Shown here one piece after another: positions 25,134 through 35,066 of a stretch of 64,000 nt of DNA. Origin of the DNA: Anaerolineae bacterium. Its GTDB lineage: Bacteria; Chloroflexota; Anaerolineae; Anaerolineales; UBA4823. A program made the position numbers and the translations under genes. Each line of letters opens with the position of its first letter. The first letter of the stretch is position 1. The DNA is taken from contig QOQU01000006.1 in the NCBI GenBank assembly GCA_003327455.1, positions 186,001-250,000 of the forward strand, read 5' to 3'. Under the pieces are notes generated by a model that ran no database searches, was not told where the DNA came from, and was given only the letters and a program-made list of their open reading frames with translations.

Positions 25134-27473
25134 ATGAAATCCGCAAAAATAGAGAGTCAGAACGCGCATCTCCAAAGGGTTGCCTTTATCGGCAATTATC
25201 TTCCCCGTCAATGTGGTTTAGCGACGTTTACAACCGATCTTTGTGAAAACTTTGCTGCCCAGTTCCCCCATATCGACTGTTTTGCGCTGGCAATGAACGA
25301 CGTTCCAGGCGGCTATGATTATCCGCCACGCGTCCGCTATGCCCTCAATGCCGATCGCCTGTCCTCCTATCGTCAGGCAGCCGAATTTTTGAATTTAAAC
25401 GGCGTTGATCTCGTCTGCCTGCAACATGAATACGGAATATTTGGCGGTGAGGACGGGAGCTATATCCTGACCCTGTTGAATGAGCTAAACGCTCCGATTG
25501 TAACCACATTACACACCGTCTTGCGCCAGCCCACTGCCAATCAGTATCGAGTGCTGCGAGAGATTGTCGAGATTTCAGACCGCGTAATCGTCATGAGCAA
25601 GACGGCAAAACAATTCCTTCAAGAGGTGTATAACGCTCCGCTGGACAAAATCGAAATCATTCCTCATGGCATTCCCGAGGTGGCATTTGTCGATCCCAAC
25701 TTTTACAAAGATCAATTTGGGGTAAGCGGCAAAATTGTTCTTCTGACCTTTGGCTTGCTTTCGCGCAACAAAGGCATCGAGAATGTCATTCAGGCTTTAC
25801 CAAAGATCCTCGAGCGGTATCCAAATCTGGTTTATCTGGTGGTGGGGGTTACTCATCCTCATGTCGTCCGTCATGAGGGAGAAACCTATCGAGAACAGTT
25901 AAAACAACTCACACACAAGCTGGATGTTCAAGAACACGTACTCTTTTTCAATCAATTTGTCGATCTCCCCAGGCTGATTCAATTTATTGGGGCAGCCGAT
26001 ATTTATATCACCCCCTATCTCAACCAAGAGCAGATTGTCTCTGGAACCCTGGCTTACACCCTGGGGGCTGGAAAAGCGGTTATCTCCACCCCGTACTACT
26101 ACGCCGAAGAGCTACTGAGCGATGGGCGAGGCATTATCGTCCCCTTTAACGATCCTCAAGCGATTGCAGAGCAAGTTGTCTGGCTCCTGGAACACGAAGC
26201 GGAGCGTCATGCCATGCGCAAGCAGGCATATCTCTTCGGTCAGGAGATGGTTTGGAAAAAAGTTGCTCGTCGATATGCAGCCAGCTTTGAAAAAACCATG
26301 GCTCAAAGGTTAACTGCCCCGCGCCTTCTTGCTCTACCGACCATCACGCTCCATCAAGAGTTGGTTACGATGCCAGAAATCCGCCTCGACCACTTACAGC
26401 GCATGACCGACGATACGGGCTTACTGCAGCATGCGGTCTATAGCGTGCCCAACTACCACTTTGGCTACACAACCGACGATAATGCCCGGGGCTTACTCTT
26501 GACAGTCCTTCTCGAAGAGTTAAACGGTGAGTTGTCTCCAGAGGTTGAGCGATTGGCTCACCGTTATTTAGCTTTCCTGACCTACGCCTACAATCCCGAA
26601 ACCCGGCGTTTCCGGAATGAGTTAAGTTACCAACGCCAATGGCTAGACGAAAACGGAACAGACGATTGCTATGGCAGAGCTATATGGGCTCTAGGGTCGG
26701 TTTATCGACGTTCTAACCATGATGGGCTGAAGCAAAGCGCCTTGCATCTCTTGCAGCGTGCTTTACCGGCAGCGGCTGCCATTGAGAGTCCGCGTGCGGT
26801 TGCTTATCTGATTCTCGGTTTAGCAGAGGTTTTGCAATCTCAACCCGGCGATCGTCTAGCCCAAACCATTTTGCAAAGCAAAACCGAATATCTCTTCAAG
26901 CTCTATCAACAGAATCGAACCCCTGACTGGCACTGGTTTGAAGAGGTTGTAGCGTATGACAACGCTGTATTACCGCGCGCTTTGTTAATTGCCGGGGAAG
27001 CGCTTCAAAAGCCTGAGTTGATCGAAACAGCCCTCCAAATCCTGAAATGGCTTCTCACTATCCAGCAAGCCGAACAAGGTCATTTCACGCCAATTGGTAA
27101 TCTCGGTTTCTTCCGCAAAGATGGCACAAAAGCTCGTTACGATCAGCAACCCATTGAGGCTTATGCCATGGTAGCAGCCTGTCTGGACGCTTATCGCATC
27201 AGCAATGACGAGGTATGGTACCAAGAAGCACGCCGCGCTTTCGAGTGGTTCCTGGGCAAAAATGACCTCCATTTGCCGCTGGTCGATTGCACCACTGGCG
27301 GTTGTCGAGACGGTTTACAGCCAGCCCGCCTGAATCAGAACCAGGGCGCCGAATCGACTCTTTCCTATCTCTTAGCGCTGGTGGAGATGCACAAAGTTGC
27401 CCAGATGCTGGAGCAGAGCCAGGCGGTTGCCAAGAGTTACCACTCCAATAACGGACACAGGATAAAGCGCTAA
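25134..27473 (+). CDS. GT4-family glycosyltransferase with a C-terminal helical-toroid (mannosidase-like) domain
   Basis: A 779-residue two-domain protein. Residues about 15-395 form a GT-B glycosyltransferase (FIGNYLPRQCGLATFTTDL; phosphate-binding LTFGLLSRNKGIENVIQAL; nucleotide-sugar region ITPYLNQEQIVSGTLAYTLGAGKAVISTPYYYAEELL). Residues about 420-760 resemble an alpha/alpha toroid with YTTDDNARGLLL, NGTDDCYGRAIWALG and WHWFEEVVAYDNAVLPRALL. This pairing is common in bacterial mannan-like synthesis loci. AGGAGG precedes the ATG. The stop shares one base with the next start (TAATG), so the three downstream genes form an operon. Confidence 0.87.
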   Translation: MKSAKIESQNAHLQRVAFIGNYLPRQCGLATFTTDLCENFAAQFPHIDCFALAMNDVPGGYDYPPRVRYALNADRLSSYRQAAEFLNLNGVDLVCLQHEYGIFGGEDGSYILTLLNELNAPIVTTLHTVLRQPTANQYRVLREIVEISDRVIVMSKTAKQFLQEVYNAPLDKIEIIPHGIPEVAFVDPNFYKDQFGVSGKIVLLTFGLLSRNKGIENVIQALPKILERYPNLVYLVVGVTHPHVVRHEGETYREQLKQLTHKLDVQEHVLFFNQFVDLPRLIQFIGAADIYITPYLNQEQIVSGTLAYTLGAGKAVISTPYYYAEELLSDGRGIIVPFNDPQAIAEQVVWLLEHEAERHAMRKQAYLFGQEMVWKKVARRYAASFEKTMAQRLTAPRLLALPTITLHQELVTMPEIRLDHLQRMTDDTGLLQHAVYSVPNYHFGYTTDDNARGLLLTVLLEELNGELSPEVERLAHRYLAFLTYAYNPETRRFRNELSYQRQWLDENGTDDCYGRAIWALGSVYRRSNHDGLKQSALHLLQRALPAAAAIESPRAVAYLILGLAEVLQSQPGDRLAQTILQSKTEYLFKLYQQNRTPDWHWFEEVVAYDNAVLPRALLIAGEALQKPELIETALQILKWLLTIQQAEQGHFTPIGNLGFFRKDGTKARYDQQPIEAYAMVAACLDAYRISNDEVWYQEARRAFEWFLGKNDLHLPLVDCTTGGCRDGLQPARLNQNQGAESTLSYLLALVEMHKVAQMLEQSQAVAKSYHSNNGHRIKR

Positions 27474-28513
27474 TGCGAATTGCCATGTTAGCTCCCATTT
27501 CCTGGCGGGTGCCCCCGCGCCATTACGGGCCGTGGGAACGGGTCGTTTCCCTTTTAACCGAGGGTCTGGTCGAACGCAATGTGGATGTAACCCTGTTCGC
27601 TACGGCCGATTCTATTACTCGTGCCCGTTTGGTGGGAGTCTGCCCTCGTCCTTATTCTGAAGACCCCAACCTGGATGCAAAGGTATGGGAATGTTTGCAC
27701 ATTGCAGCCGCTTTTGAACGCTACGCAGAGTTCAACCTGATTCACAACCATTTCGACTTCCTGCCACTTTCTTATAGCCGTCTGGTGCCTGTTCCGGTTG
27801 TGACCACCATCCACGGCTTTTCTTCCGAGCGTATTTTGCCGGTTTATCAAGCCTATCAGGACCACGCTTATTATGTCTCGATCAGCAATGCCGATCGTCA
27901 CCCCAGTCTGCGTTATATTGCTACCATCTATCATGGGATTGATTTAGACGAATTCACCCTGAATACCCAACCAGGGGATTATTTACTCTTTTTCGGGCGG
28001 ATTCATCCAGACAAAGGCACCGCCGAAGCCATCGAAGTGGCAAAGCGTAGCCACCGGCGCTTAATCATTGCCGGCATTGTTCACGATCAGACATACTTCG
28101 AACAGGAGGTAGCACCGCACCTGGATGGAGACCAAATTCGCTATGTAGGCTCAGTTGGACCGCCAGAGCGGGACACTCTGCTAGGTGGTGCATTTGCCCT
28201 CCTGCACATGGTCAATTTTGCCGAACCATTCGGCTTGAGCCTGATTGAAGCAATGGCTTGTGGTACACCCGTGATCGCTCGCCCGCTGGGCGCCATACCG
28301 GAAATCGTCAAACCAGGCTTGAACGGATTCTTTGCCCGGGATATAGACGAAGCCATCCAGGCACTACGTGCCATCCCCCAGTTGGATCGCAAGCAAATCC
28401 GCGCCGACGTGGCTGCCCGCTTTTCGCGAGAACGAATGGTCGACGAGTATCTAACCGTCTATCAGCAAGTCATTGAGCTATATCGTCAAAAAAACACTCC
28501 TGCCAGAAGGTGA
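27473..28513 (+). CDS. Glycosyltransferase family 4
   Basis: A 346-residue GT-B enzyme: N-terminal RIAMLAPISWRVPPRHYGPWERVVSLL acceptor domain with the glycine loop, YLLFFGRIHPDKGTAEAIEVAKR at the domain junction, and the donor-binding EPFGLSLIEAMACGTPVIARPLGAIPEI with the E-x7-E pair. It probably transfers a nucleotide-activated hexose, possibly GDP-mannose, to a growing glycan. The start overlaps the stop of the larger glycosyltransferase by one base, and the GH130 gene begins six bases after its stop, indicating a tightly coupled operon. Confidence 0.92.
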   Translation: MRIAMLAPISWRVPPRHYGPWERVVSLLTEGLVERNVDVTLFATADSITRARLVGVCPRPYSEDPNLDAKVWECLHIAAAFERYAEFNLIHNHFDFLPLSYSRLVPVPVVTTIHGFSSERILPVYQAYQDHAYYVSISNADRHPSLRYIATIYHGIDLDEFTLNTQPGDYLLFFGRIHPDKGTAEAIEVAKRSHRRLIIAGIVHDQTYFEQEVAPHLDGDQIRYVGSVGPPERDTLLGGAFALLHMVNFAEPFGLSLIEAMACGTPVIARPLGAIPEIVKPGLNGFFARDIDEAIQALRAIPQLDRKQIRADVAARFSRERMVDEYLTVYQQVIELYRQKNTPARR

Positions 28514-28519
28514 GAATCT

Positions 28520-29965
28520 ATGCTTCAGGTACAGCGCACCGGAATCGTCCTTCAACCCAATCAACGGCGGGTTCTTTTCCGCCCGTTCACACCGACCAGT
28601 GAAGAACGCATCATTCATATCATCGGGCGTATTCTAAGCCTCTCGGAGGCAGAGGTGGAAAATCAACTTGCTCAGGTGTGCGCCGAGTTTGGAGAACGGC
28701 ACCACAACCTGGGTAAATTCTTTCTCAAACGTTACGAGCAACTGCGCAAGTACGCTTTGACCGACCAACCTCTCAGTCAGGCACGCCGCATGCTGATTGG
28801 CGCCTATTTTACCCAGGAATATGCCCTTGAATCGGCTGGCTTATTGAATCCATCCATTGTGTGGCATCCTGACCAAAGCGATTTACCAGAAGGGTGTCGT
28901 CGTTTCATTCTCAGCTTACGCGCAATTGGTGAGGGTCATATCTCCTCGGTAACCTTTCGCTCCGGCATGATTGATGCCGAAAATCATATTACCCTTTATC
29001 AACCAACCCGCTTCGTGACATTGCCCGAAATTGCTCATAATCCTCTGTATGAGAAACAGCTTTTTCAGAAAAAGCTGGTCGAGTTGGGGTTGTATAACGA
29101 CTTTTCCCGTCTTGTTTTGGAAGAGCTATCGGATTTCTTCACTTATTCCGAACTCGAAACCCGCCTCCGATATTCTCTGGAACATGGCATCAACCTGCGC
29201 AGTCATCGCACAACAGCCAGAGGCATGCTTTCTCTCGCCACTTCAAATTATGAAATTCGCTTCTCGCCTGATCAACAACTCTCTGAGCGCATTATCTATC
29301 CTTCTACACCGGCTGAGATAAAGGGCATCGAAGATGCTCGCTTTGTTGAATTTCACGATGAAGATGGTTCAACGACCTACTACGCCACCTATACAGCGTA
29401 TGATGGCACGGTGATTCTCCCCCAATTATTAGAAACCAAAGATTTCCTGCATTTCAAGATCAGCACATTAAACGGCCCCGCTATCCAAAACAAAGGAATG
29501 GCTCTCTTTCCTCGCAAAATCAGAGGCAAATACGTCATGTTGGGGCGGCAGGATAACGAAAATCTATATTTGATGGTTTCCGATCATATCCATTTCTGGT
29601 ATACACATGAGATTCTCTTACATCCAACGTATCCCTGGGAATTTGTCCAAATCGGTAATTGTGGTTCCCCTCTCGAAACCGAAGCTGGCTGGTTGGTATT
29701 AACCCACGGCGTAGGCGCAATGCGCAAATACTCGATTGGAGCCGTGCTGCTAGATTTGGAAGACCCCAGCAAAGTCATCGGCCGCTTAAAAGAACCCCTG
29801 CTGGGACCCAATGAGAACGAACGGGAAGGATACGTTCCCAATGTAGTTTACAGTTGCGGGAGTGTAATCCACAATCGCCACTTAATCCTGCCCTACGCGA
29901 TGTCGGATTACGCCAGCACCTTTGCCATCATTCCACTCGATGATCTGCTGTCAGCCATGCAGTAA
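28520..29965 (+). CDS. GH130-family mannoside phosphorylase or mannosidase
   Basis: A 481-residue GH130 protein with a five-bladed beta-propeller. The catalytic aspartate lies in KGIEDARF. Further family positions are MALFPRKIRGKYVMLGRQD, IGNCGSPLETEAGWLVLTHGVG and the C-terminal YAMSDYASTFA. GH130 enzymes phosphorolyse or hydrolyse beta-mannosides (beta-1,4 or beta-1,2). About 100 residues precede the propeller, as in the larger GH130 subgroup. Genes of this subgroup often accompany GT4 genes, and the pair upstream fits that arrangement. The likely role is remodelling or recycling of a mannose-containing glycan; linkage is not readable. Confidence 0.88.
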   Translation: MLQVQRTGIVLQPNQRRVLFRPFTPTSEERIIHIIGRILSLSEAEVENQLAQVCAEFGERHHNLGKFFLKRYEQLRKYALTDQPLSQARRMLIGAYFTQEYALESAGLLNPSIVWHPDQSDLPEGCRRFILSLRAIGEGHISSVTFRSGMIDAENHITLYQPTRFVTLPEIAHNPLYEKQLFQKKLVELGLYNDFSRLVLEELSDFFTYSELETRLRYSLEHGINLRSHRTTARGMLSLATSNYEIRFSPDQQLSERIIYPSTPAEIKGIEDARFVEFHDEDGSTTYYATYTAYDGTVILPQLLETKDFLHFKISTLNGPAIQNKGMALFPRKIRGKYVMLGRQDNENLYLMVSDHIHFWYTHEILLHPTYPWEFVQIGNCGSPLETEAGWLVLTHGVGAMRKYSIGAVLLDLEDPSKVIGRLKEPLLGPNENEREGYVPNVVYSCGSVIHNRHLILPYAMSDYASTFAIIPLDDLLSAMQ

Positions 29966-30051
29966 AGCACAAGTAGTTTTCTCTTCCTGTTTCTCTGACG
30001 GGTGTAAAGGGCACAGCGAGAACTGTTCCATTCGCCCAACGAGGGAGTGAT

Positions 30052-30079
30052 CGGGGTGAGAGGAGCTTCTCTCACCCCG
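30052..30079. terminator. Bidirectional stem-loop between convergent operons
   Basis: An 11-base-pair perfect stem, CGGGGTGAGAG at 30052-30062 and its complement at 30069-30079, with loop GAGCTT. It lies between the GH130 stop (plus) and the hydroxyproline dehydratase stop (minus), so it can end transcription from both sides. No T-run adjoins it. Confidence 0.55.
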
Positions 30080-30183
30080 TTGGAGCAAAGCTAGGATTGT
30101 GACTTATTCGTCCGCTCTCCGCTCTAAACAGCAGGTAATTTCCTACGCCCGTATCAGATTGTGGCTGAATGCGTGCGCTCTAT

Positions 30184-32550
30184 TTAGAAGCTCGTATGCT
30201 CGGTGCGGGCGATGATCTCGTCCTGCAAGGTTTTGCTCAAATCGCAGAAATAGTCGCTATAGCCTGCCACCCGCACGATGAGATCCCGATATTGCTCTGG
30301 ATTGGCCTGAGCTGCCCGCAAGGTAGCTGCATCGACAACGTTGAACTGGATGTGATGACCGTCCAGTTTGAAATAAGTGCGAATCAGGTGGGTCAACCGC
30401 GTTAATCCTTCCTCATCCTGCAATAATTGAGGGGTAAACTTCTGGTTCAGCAAGGTGCCACCGGTGCGGGCGTGGTCCATCTTCGCTGCTGACTTGACCA
30501 CTGCGGTAGGTCCGCGGCGGTCGGCGCCCTGTACCGGTGAGATGCCCTCCGAAAGCGGCATTCCCGCTTTCCGACCGTCGGGTGTGGCGCCGGTGACCGA
30601 TCCGAAATAAACATGAACGGTCGTTGGCAACAGATTGATGTGATATTCACCGCCTTTGGTGTTCTTGCGCCCTTCGATTGCCTGATAATAAATCTCGAAG
30701 ACGGCGCGCATCAGGCTATCTGCATAGTCATCGTCGTTCCCGTAGCGAGGGGTGCGATTGACCAGCATCAATCGCTCTCGTTCGGCGCCTTCAAAGTTCG
30801 TTCGCAACAGGTGTAATAACTGCCCCATGCTCAACGTTTGCTGATCAAAGACATGATATTTAATTGCCGAGAGGGAGTCGGTGATGGTGCCCAGGCCTAC
30901 TCCCATGATATACGTTGTGTTATATCGTGCGCCACCGCTATGATAGTCTTTGCCACGCAAAATGCAATCGTCGATCAGCAAGGAAAGAAAAGGCGCCGGC
31001 ATGTAGTTGGCATATAAGCGTTCCACCACCTGATTGCCGCGCACTTTAACATCGATAAAGTAATTCATCTGGCGGCGAAAGGCTTCAAACAGTTCTTCAA
31101 AGGTCTGAAACTGAGTAGGGTCTCCCGTTTGCAGACCGATCTGTTTGCCGCTGCGTGGATCAACGCCGTTATTCAGGGTCAGTTCCAGAATCTTGGGAAT
31201 GTTAAAGTAGCCGGTTAAGTTGTAATTTTCCTTTCCAAAAGCACCCACTTCTACACAACCAGAAGAACCGCCACAGCGGGCATCGATGACCGACTTCCCC
31301 TGCCGCACCAACTCTTGCACAATCAGATCGCTGTTAAAGACCGAAGGTTGCCCAAAACCGGTGCGGATAATCTTGCCGGCGCGCTGGATAAACGCATCCG
31401 GATTCTTTTTGGAGACCTGAATGGAGGAACTGGGTTGCAGGAGTCGCATCTCTTCGATCACATCCAACAAGAGATACGTCACTTCATTCACCCCATCTGA
31501 GCCATCGGGCTTCACTCCGCCAAGGTTGATTTGGGCAAAATCGGTATAAGTACCGCTTTCTGCAGCAGTCACTCCCACTTTAGGTGGAGCTGGTTGGTTG
31601 TTGAACTTAATCCAAAAGCACTGCAGCAATTCTTCCGCTTTTTCACGCGTCAGGCTGCCCTCAGCCAATCCTTTCTCGTAGAAGGGAAGCAAATGGTGAT
31701 CGAGTTTACCAGGACAGAAAGAATCCCACGTGTTTAATTCAATTGTCACACCCAGGTGAACAAACCAGTAGTACTGCAAGGCTTCCCAAAAGGTGCGCGG
31801 CGCGTGGGCAGGCACCCACGAACAGATTTCAGCGATTTGCTCTAACTCCGCTTTGCGTTGAGGATCGTCGGTCTGGGCTGCCAGTTGACGGGCTTTTTCG
31901 GCATGGCGTTCAGCAAAGCGAATTAAAGCCCGGGCAACGATCTCCATGGCGCGCAATTCTTCCTGTTTATCATAAGCCTCGGGGTCGTTATAAAAATCCA
32001 GGCTGGCAAGGCTACGCTGAATATCTTCGATAAAATCTAACATGCCCTTGTGATAGATTTTGTCATCTAAAACGGTATGACCGGGGGCGCGTTGTTCCAT
32101 AAACTCGGTGAAGATGCCAGCCTCGTAGGCAGCCTTCCACTCCGGCGTCATTTCTCGGAAGAGTAAATCTCGGATCGATTTTCCTTTCCAGAAGGGAATG
32201 ATTCGTTCTTCATAGACTTTTCGCGCTTCTGGACTGACTTTGTAGGGAATCTTCTCGCGCGAATCGAGAATATCTAAATCTTCCAACGAGTGACAACACA
32301 ACTCAGGGTAAGTAGGCGTGGCTTTCGGAGCAGGTCCTTTCTCGCCTACGATCAATTCTCCCTCCCCGATGTAAATGGACTTGTGCTCCAAGAGGTATTG
32401 GAAAGCCAGCGCGCGGCGCACCGGCTCAGAGATAAATCCATGATTTTGGGCATAAAATTCGGTGATCAATTCTGCCCGTTCGGTGGAAATGGTTGGAACA
32501 GCGTCGAGGCTTTGTTGGCGTAAGCGAGCAACACGGTCGGTCATGGTCAT
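30184..32550 (-). CDS. hypD: Trans-4-hydroxy-L-proline dehydratase (glycyl radical enzyme HypD)
   Basis: A 788-residue glycyl radical enzyme. It dehydrates trans-4-hydroxy-L-proline to (S)-1-pyrroline-5-carboxylate, the precursor of proline. The thiyl-radical cysteine is C432 with E434 in GSSGCVEVGAFGKE, and the radical glycine is G763 in VRVAGYSDYF. Residues known in the Clostridioides difficile enzyme (F152, H160, D278, S334, C434, E436, Y450, T645, G765, from memory) have counterparts here two positions lower: F150, H158, D276, S332, C432, E434, Y448, T643, G763. The ATG at 32550 follows GGAGGG at the end of the activase gene. It is not the hydrogenase factor also called HypD. No proC is present in the window. 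Confidence 0.93.
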   Translation of the reverse strand: MTMTDRVARLRQQSLDAVPTISTERAELITEFYAQNHGFISEPVRRALAFQYLLEHKSIYIGEGELIVGEKGPAPKATPTYPELCCHSLEDLDILDSREKIPYKVSPEARKVYEERIIPFWKGKSIRDLLFREMTPEWKAAYEAGIFTEFMEQRAPGHTVLDDKIYHKGMLDFIEDIQRSLASLDFYNDPEAYDKQEELRAMEIVARALIRFAERHAEKARQLAAQTDDPQRKAELEQIAEICSWVPAHAPRTFWEALQYYWFVHLGVTIELNTWDSFCPGKLDHHLLPFYEKGLAEGSLTREKAEELLQCFWIKFNNQPAPPKVGVTAAESGTYTDFAQINLGGVKPDGSDGVNEVTYLLLDVIEEMRLLQPSSSIQVSKKNPDAFIQRAGKIIRTGFGQPSVFNSDLIVQELVRQGKSVIDARCGGSSGCVEVGAFGKENYNLTGYFNIPKILELTLNNGVDPRSGKQIGLQTGDPTQFQTFEELFEAFRRQMNYFIDVKVRGNQVVERLYANYMPAPFLSLLIDDCILRGKDYHSGGARYNTTYIMGVGLGTITDSLSAIKYHVFDQQTLSMGQLLHLLRTNFEGAERERLMLVNRTPRYGNDDDYADSLMRAVFEIYYQAIEGRKNTKGGEYHINLLPTTVHVYFGSVTGATPDGRKAGMPLSEGISPVQGADRRGPTAVVKSAAKMDHARTGGTLLNQKFTPQLLQDEEGLTRLTHLIRTYFKLDGHHIQFNVVDAATLRAAQANPEQYRDLIVRVAGYSDYFCDLSKTLQDEIIARTEHTSF

Positions 32551-32554
32551 AGGA

Positions 32555-33472
32555 TTACCCTCCGATACGAACATTGAATTCATAGCTTTCGAAATACTTT
32601 TTAATTGCATTGAGATGTTCTTGTTCAGGCGCAGGGGTTTCGAGCAAGCGATATTCTACACCCAAGCCATTATATTTATGCAGAGCAGAAGCATGGTAGG
32701 GCAATAGATCAACGGGATATTTTTGAGGTAAGGATAAAAGAAATTCAACCATCTGACGTAAATTTATCTCATCGTCGTTAATATATGGGATCACGGGAAA
32801 ACGCACCAGTAAGGAATGCCCTAAAGCGCTCAGACGACGTAAATTTTCCAGGATGGGTTGGTTGGATACCCCCGTGAACTGGCGGTGGCGATCTTCATCG
32901 ATGAGTTTGAGATCATAGAGGAATAGATCAACGTCAGGACGCAGGCGGTTCAACGTCTCCCAAGAAGCATAGCCGCAGGTATCCAGAGCAGTGTGGATGC
33001 CCTGGCTTCGACAGGCTTGCAACAGGGCAGCCAGAAAGGCGGGTTGAAAGAGCGGTTCACCGCCCGAAAACGTCACACCTCCTCCCGATTGCTCATAGAA
33101 CGGGCGATCGCGTTCGATTTCTTCCATGACCTCGCCAACACTCATCCGTTTACCGACCAGTTCACGCGCTTCTGCATAACACTCCTCCACGCAAGCCCCA
33201 CACAAGTTGCATAACTGACGGTCGGTCTCAAAGGAATCATTCCGTTGATAAATCGCTCCCACCTCACACACTTGCAAACACGCGCCACAGCGGATACAGC
33301 GGTTCTCGCGTTGAAAAATTTCGATGTCCGGCGACTTCCCTTCGGGATTGTGGCACCACCAGCAATTCAGCGGACAGCCTTTAAAGAAGACCGTCGTACG
33401 AATGCCCGGGCCATCATGGACCGAATATCTGCGGATGTCGAAGAGAATACCGCTAAGTTGAACTTCGCTCAT
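32555..33472 (-). CDS. Glycyl-radical enzyme activase (radical SAM)
   Basis: A 305-residue radical-SAM enzyme that installs the glycyl radical on the dehydratase encoded four bases downstream. The SAM cluster is held by GCPLNCWWCHNPE (CxxxCxxC, about residues 33-40). Two ferredoxin-type clusters follow: CIRCGACLQVCEVGA and CNLCGACVEECYAEA. SGGEPL binds SAM. The two auxiliary clusters are normal for activases of the HypD/CutC/PFL2 group and distinguish them from the PFL activase itself. The stop overlaps the Shine-Dalgarno sequence of hypD, so translation is coupled. Oxygen sensitivity of the pair implies an anaerobic lifestyle. Confidence 0.94.
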   Translation of the reverse strand: MSEVQLSGILFDIRRYSVHDGPGIRTTVFFKGCPLNCWWCHNPEGKSPDIEIFQRENRCIRCGACLQVCEVGAIYQRNDSFETDRQLCNLCGACVEECYAEARELVGKRMSVGEVMEEIERDRPFYEQSGGGVTFSGGEPLFQPAFLAALLQACRSQGIHTALDTCGYASWETLNRLRPDVDLFLYDLKLIDEDRHRQFTGVSNQPILENLRRLSALGHSLLVRFPVIPYINDDEINLRQMVEFLLSLPQKYPVDLLPYHASALHKYNGLGVEYRLLETPAPEQEHLNAIKKYFESYEFNVRIGG

Positions 33473-33792
33473 TATTTAACCTATAAATCAAAACGTTTTC
33501 TATTGTGATCAACTCGATGCTCTGAATGATCCGTTTCAGAGATCAGCGACTTTCCATCAAAATCTTGAAGTAAAGCATCAAAATTGCCCCTGATAAAACA
33601 TAACCCGGCGCTATCCTGAACCTGCGCCAAAAGGCCTGCAAAAGCTCGACCCGCCTCGATTTTGATGCGCTTGCTCTCCTCTTTCCTGATCATCGTATAA
33701 ACGATCTCTCATGTTGATTCACACGTCAATTGTACATCCAACGATTCTATCTGGTCAAGCAGCGCAACGCAGAGGTTCATTGTTCACACCGC
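33473..33792. other. Intergenic stretch between peptidase and activase genes
   Basis: About 320 bases with no recognisable gene. A 70-codon minus-strand frame at 33481-33693 starts with a plausible ATG but has no family resemblance I can name. No strong stem-loop or sigma-70 pair stands out. It may carry the promoter of the activase-hypD pair. Confidence 0.4.
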
Positions 33793-35019
33793 TTATTTCG
33801 AGATCTTCACCACCAGCTCTTTCGGGAAATCACATAAATTTATCCCTTTACCGTCTTGACCGATCCAGATTACATCCTCGAGACGTACGCCAAAGCCGCG
33901 TTCGGGATAATAAACACCCGGCTCACAAGTAAAGACATGCCCCGGTTGGATCACGGTATTATCAACCGCAGAAAGAGAGAAGAAAGGTTGCTCGTGAACC
34001 GCCAGGCCAATCCCATGCCCCAGTCCGGTGGCAAAGCCATTTTCGTTTTTCGTATCTCTCCCCAGGGTGGGATGACCGCGGCTTTCTAAAAAGTTACAAG
34101 CCATTTGCATATAGTTGCGAGTCTCAGCACCAGCTTTATAAGCCCCGCTGAGAAGGTTGATACAATCATAGACATCCTGATAGGCCTTTTCCACTTCTTT
34201 GGGAGCATATTCCAGGCAAAAGGTGCGGGTCATGTCGAAATAATAGCCACCGCCAGCTTCGCGAGTACCAAAATCGAAGATGATACTCTTACCCAGCTCA
34301 ACAACGTCATTCGGGTTACCTTTGTTATGCGGAACCCCGGCATCTCTGCCAATGGAAAAAATGACTCCTTCCGGAACATCTAACTGGCATTCAGCCAGAA
34401 AATGATGGATTTGTCGATGTACCTGCCCAATGGTAAGGGGTTTATCGTCCTTGTCAATCAGATAGTTATTCCTTATCGAATGGGATTTCAAAAATTCAAG
34501 CGTATTTCCCATGACTGCGCTGCTTCGCTTTCCAACGTCAATAATTTTCTTGACTTCATCAGAGTCTTTCGTTGCGCGGGCGATATCGATCATATTGGGT
34601 TCGGATTCGCCGAAGACTTCCACACCTAATCTATCCTGGATGGTAGAGATCAACTTATATGCCATCCCTTGATCCAGATAGCCATAAAAACCCACCCTGC
34701 CTTTGATATTAAGGGCCTCAAACACTTTGCGCAGCAATTCCACCTCTGCGGAGAGAAGATCAGAGGTTTTGCGTAAAATCCCCTCGTAATCAAAATGGTT
34801 GGTGGTGATGACTTTCAAACCACTTAGCGCGGCTTCTTCGCGATCAATGGGCGCGCAAATTAATACGGGAGGCTCTCCGTGCTTCTTTATTACTCTGGCG
34901 CGGATGATTTTTGCTCCGTTCGTCATATAGAGTAAGGGAGGATTACCATTCATCCTACCCATGACAATCATGGCATCCAGATTACGTTCTTTCATTAATC
35001 GATCTAAATCCTGTTTCAT
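33793..35019 (-). CDS. M24-family Xaa-Pro peptidase (aminopeptidase P / prolidase type)
   Basis: A 408-residue pita-bread metallopeptidase that cleaves bonds before proline or hydroxyproline. The five metal ligands are visible: Asp in IIFDFGT, Asp in YYFDMTRT, His in GLGHGIGLAVHE, Glu in TCEPGVYY and Glu in VRLEDV. An N-terminal creatinase-like domain (residues 1-140) precedes the catalytic domain. The ATG at 35019 is chosen because GGAG lies seven bases upstream; the frame opens 33 bases earlier. Placed between a peptide transporter and the hydroxyproline dehydratase, it would release imino acids from imported Xaa-Hyp/Xaa-Pro peptides (inference). Confidence 0.9.
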   Translation of the reverse strand: MKQDLDRLMKERNLDAMIVMGRMNGNPPLLYMTNGAKIIRARVIKKHGEPPVLICAPIDREEAALSGLKVITTNHFDYEGILRKTSDLLSAEVELLRKVFEALNIKGRVGFYGYLDQGMAYKLISTIQDRLGVEVFGESEPNMIDIARATKDSDEVKKIIDVGKRSSAVMGNTLEFLKSHSIRNNYLIDKDDKPLTIGQVHRQIHHFLAECQLDVPEGVIFSIGRDAGVPHNKGNPNDVVELGKSIIFDFGTREAGGGYYFDMTRTFCLEYAPKEVEKAYQDVYDCINLLSGAYKAGAETRNYMQMACNFLESRGHPTLGRDTKNENGFATGLGHGIGLAVHEQPFFSLSAVDNTVIQPGHVFTCEPGVYYPERGFGVRLEDVIWIGQDGKGINLCDFPKELVVKISK

Positions 35020-35066
35020 AAAGTTTCTCCACTTGGAAAAGAAATTCGACAAGAGAATGTTGGCAC

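Noticed and set aside
33481-33693. A 70-residue minus-strand frame
   Set aside because: No ribosome-binding site of note, no recognisable family, and composition like intergenic sequence.
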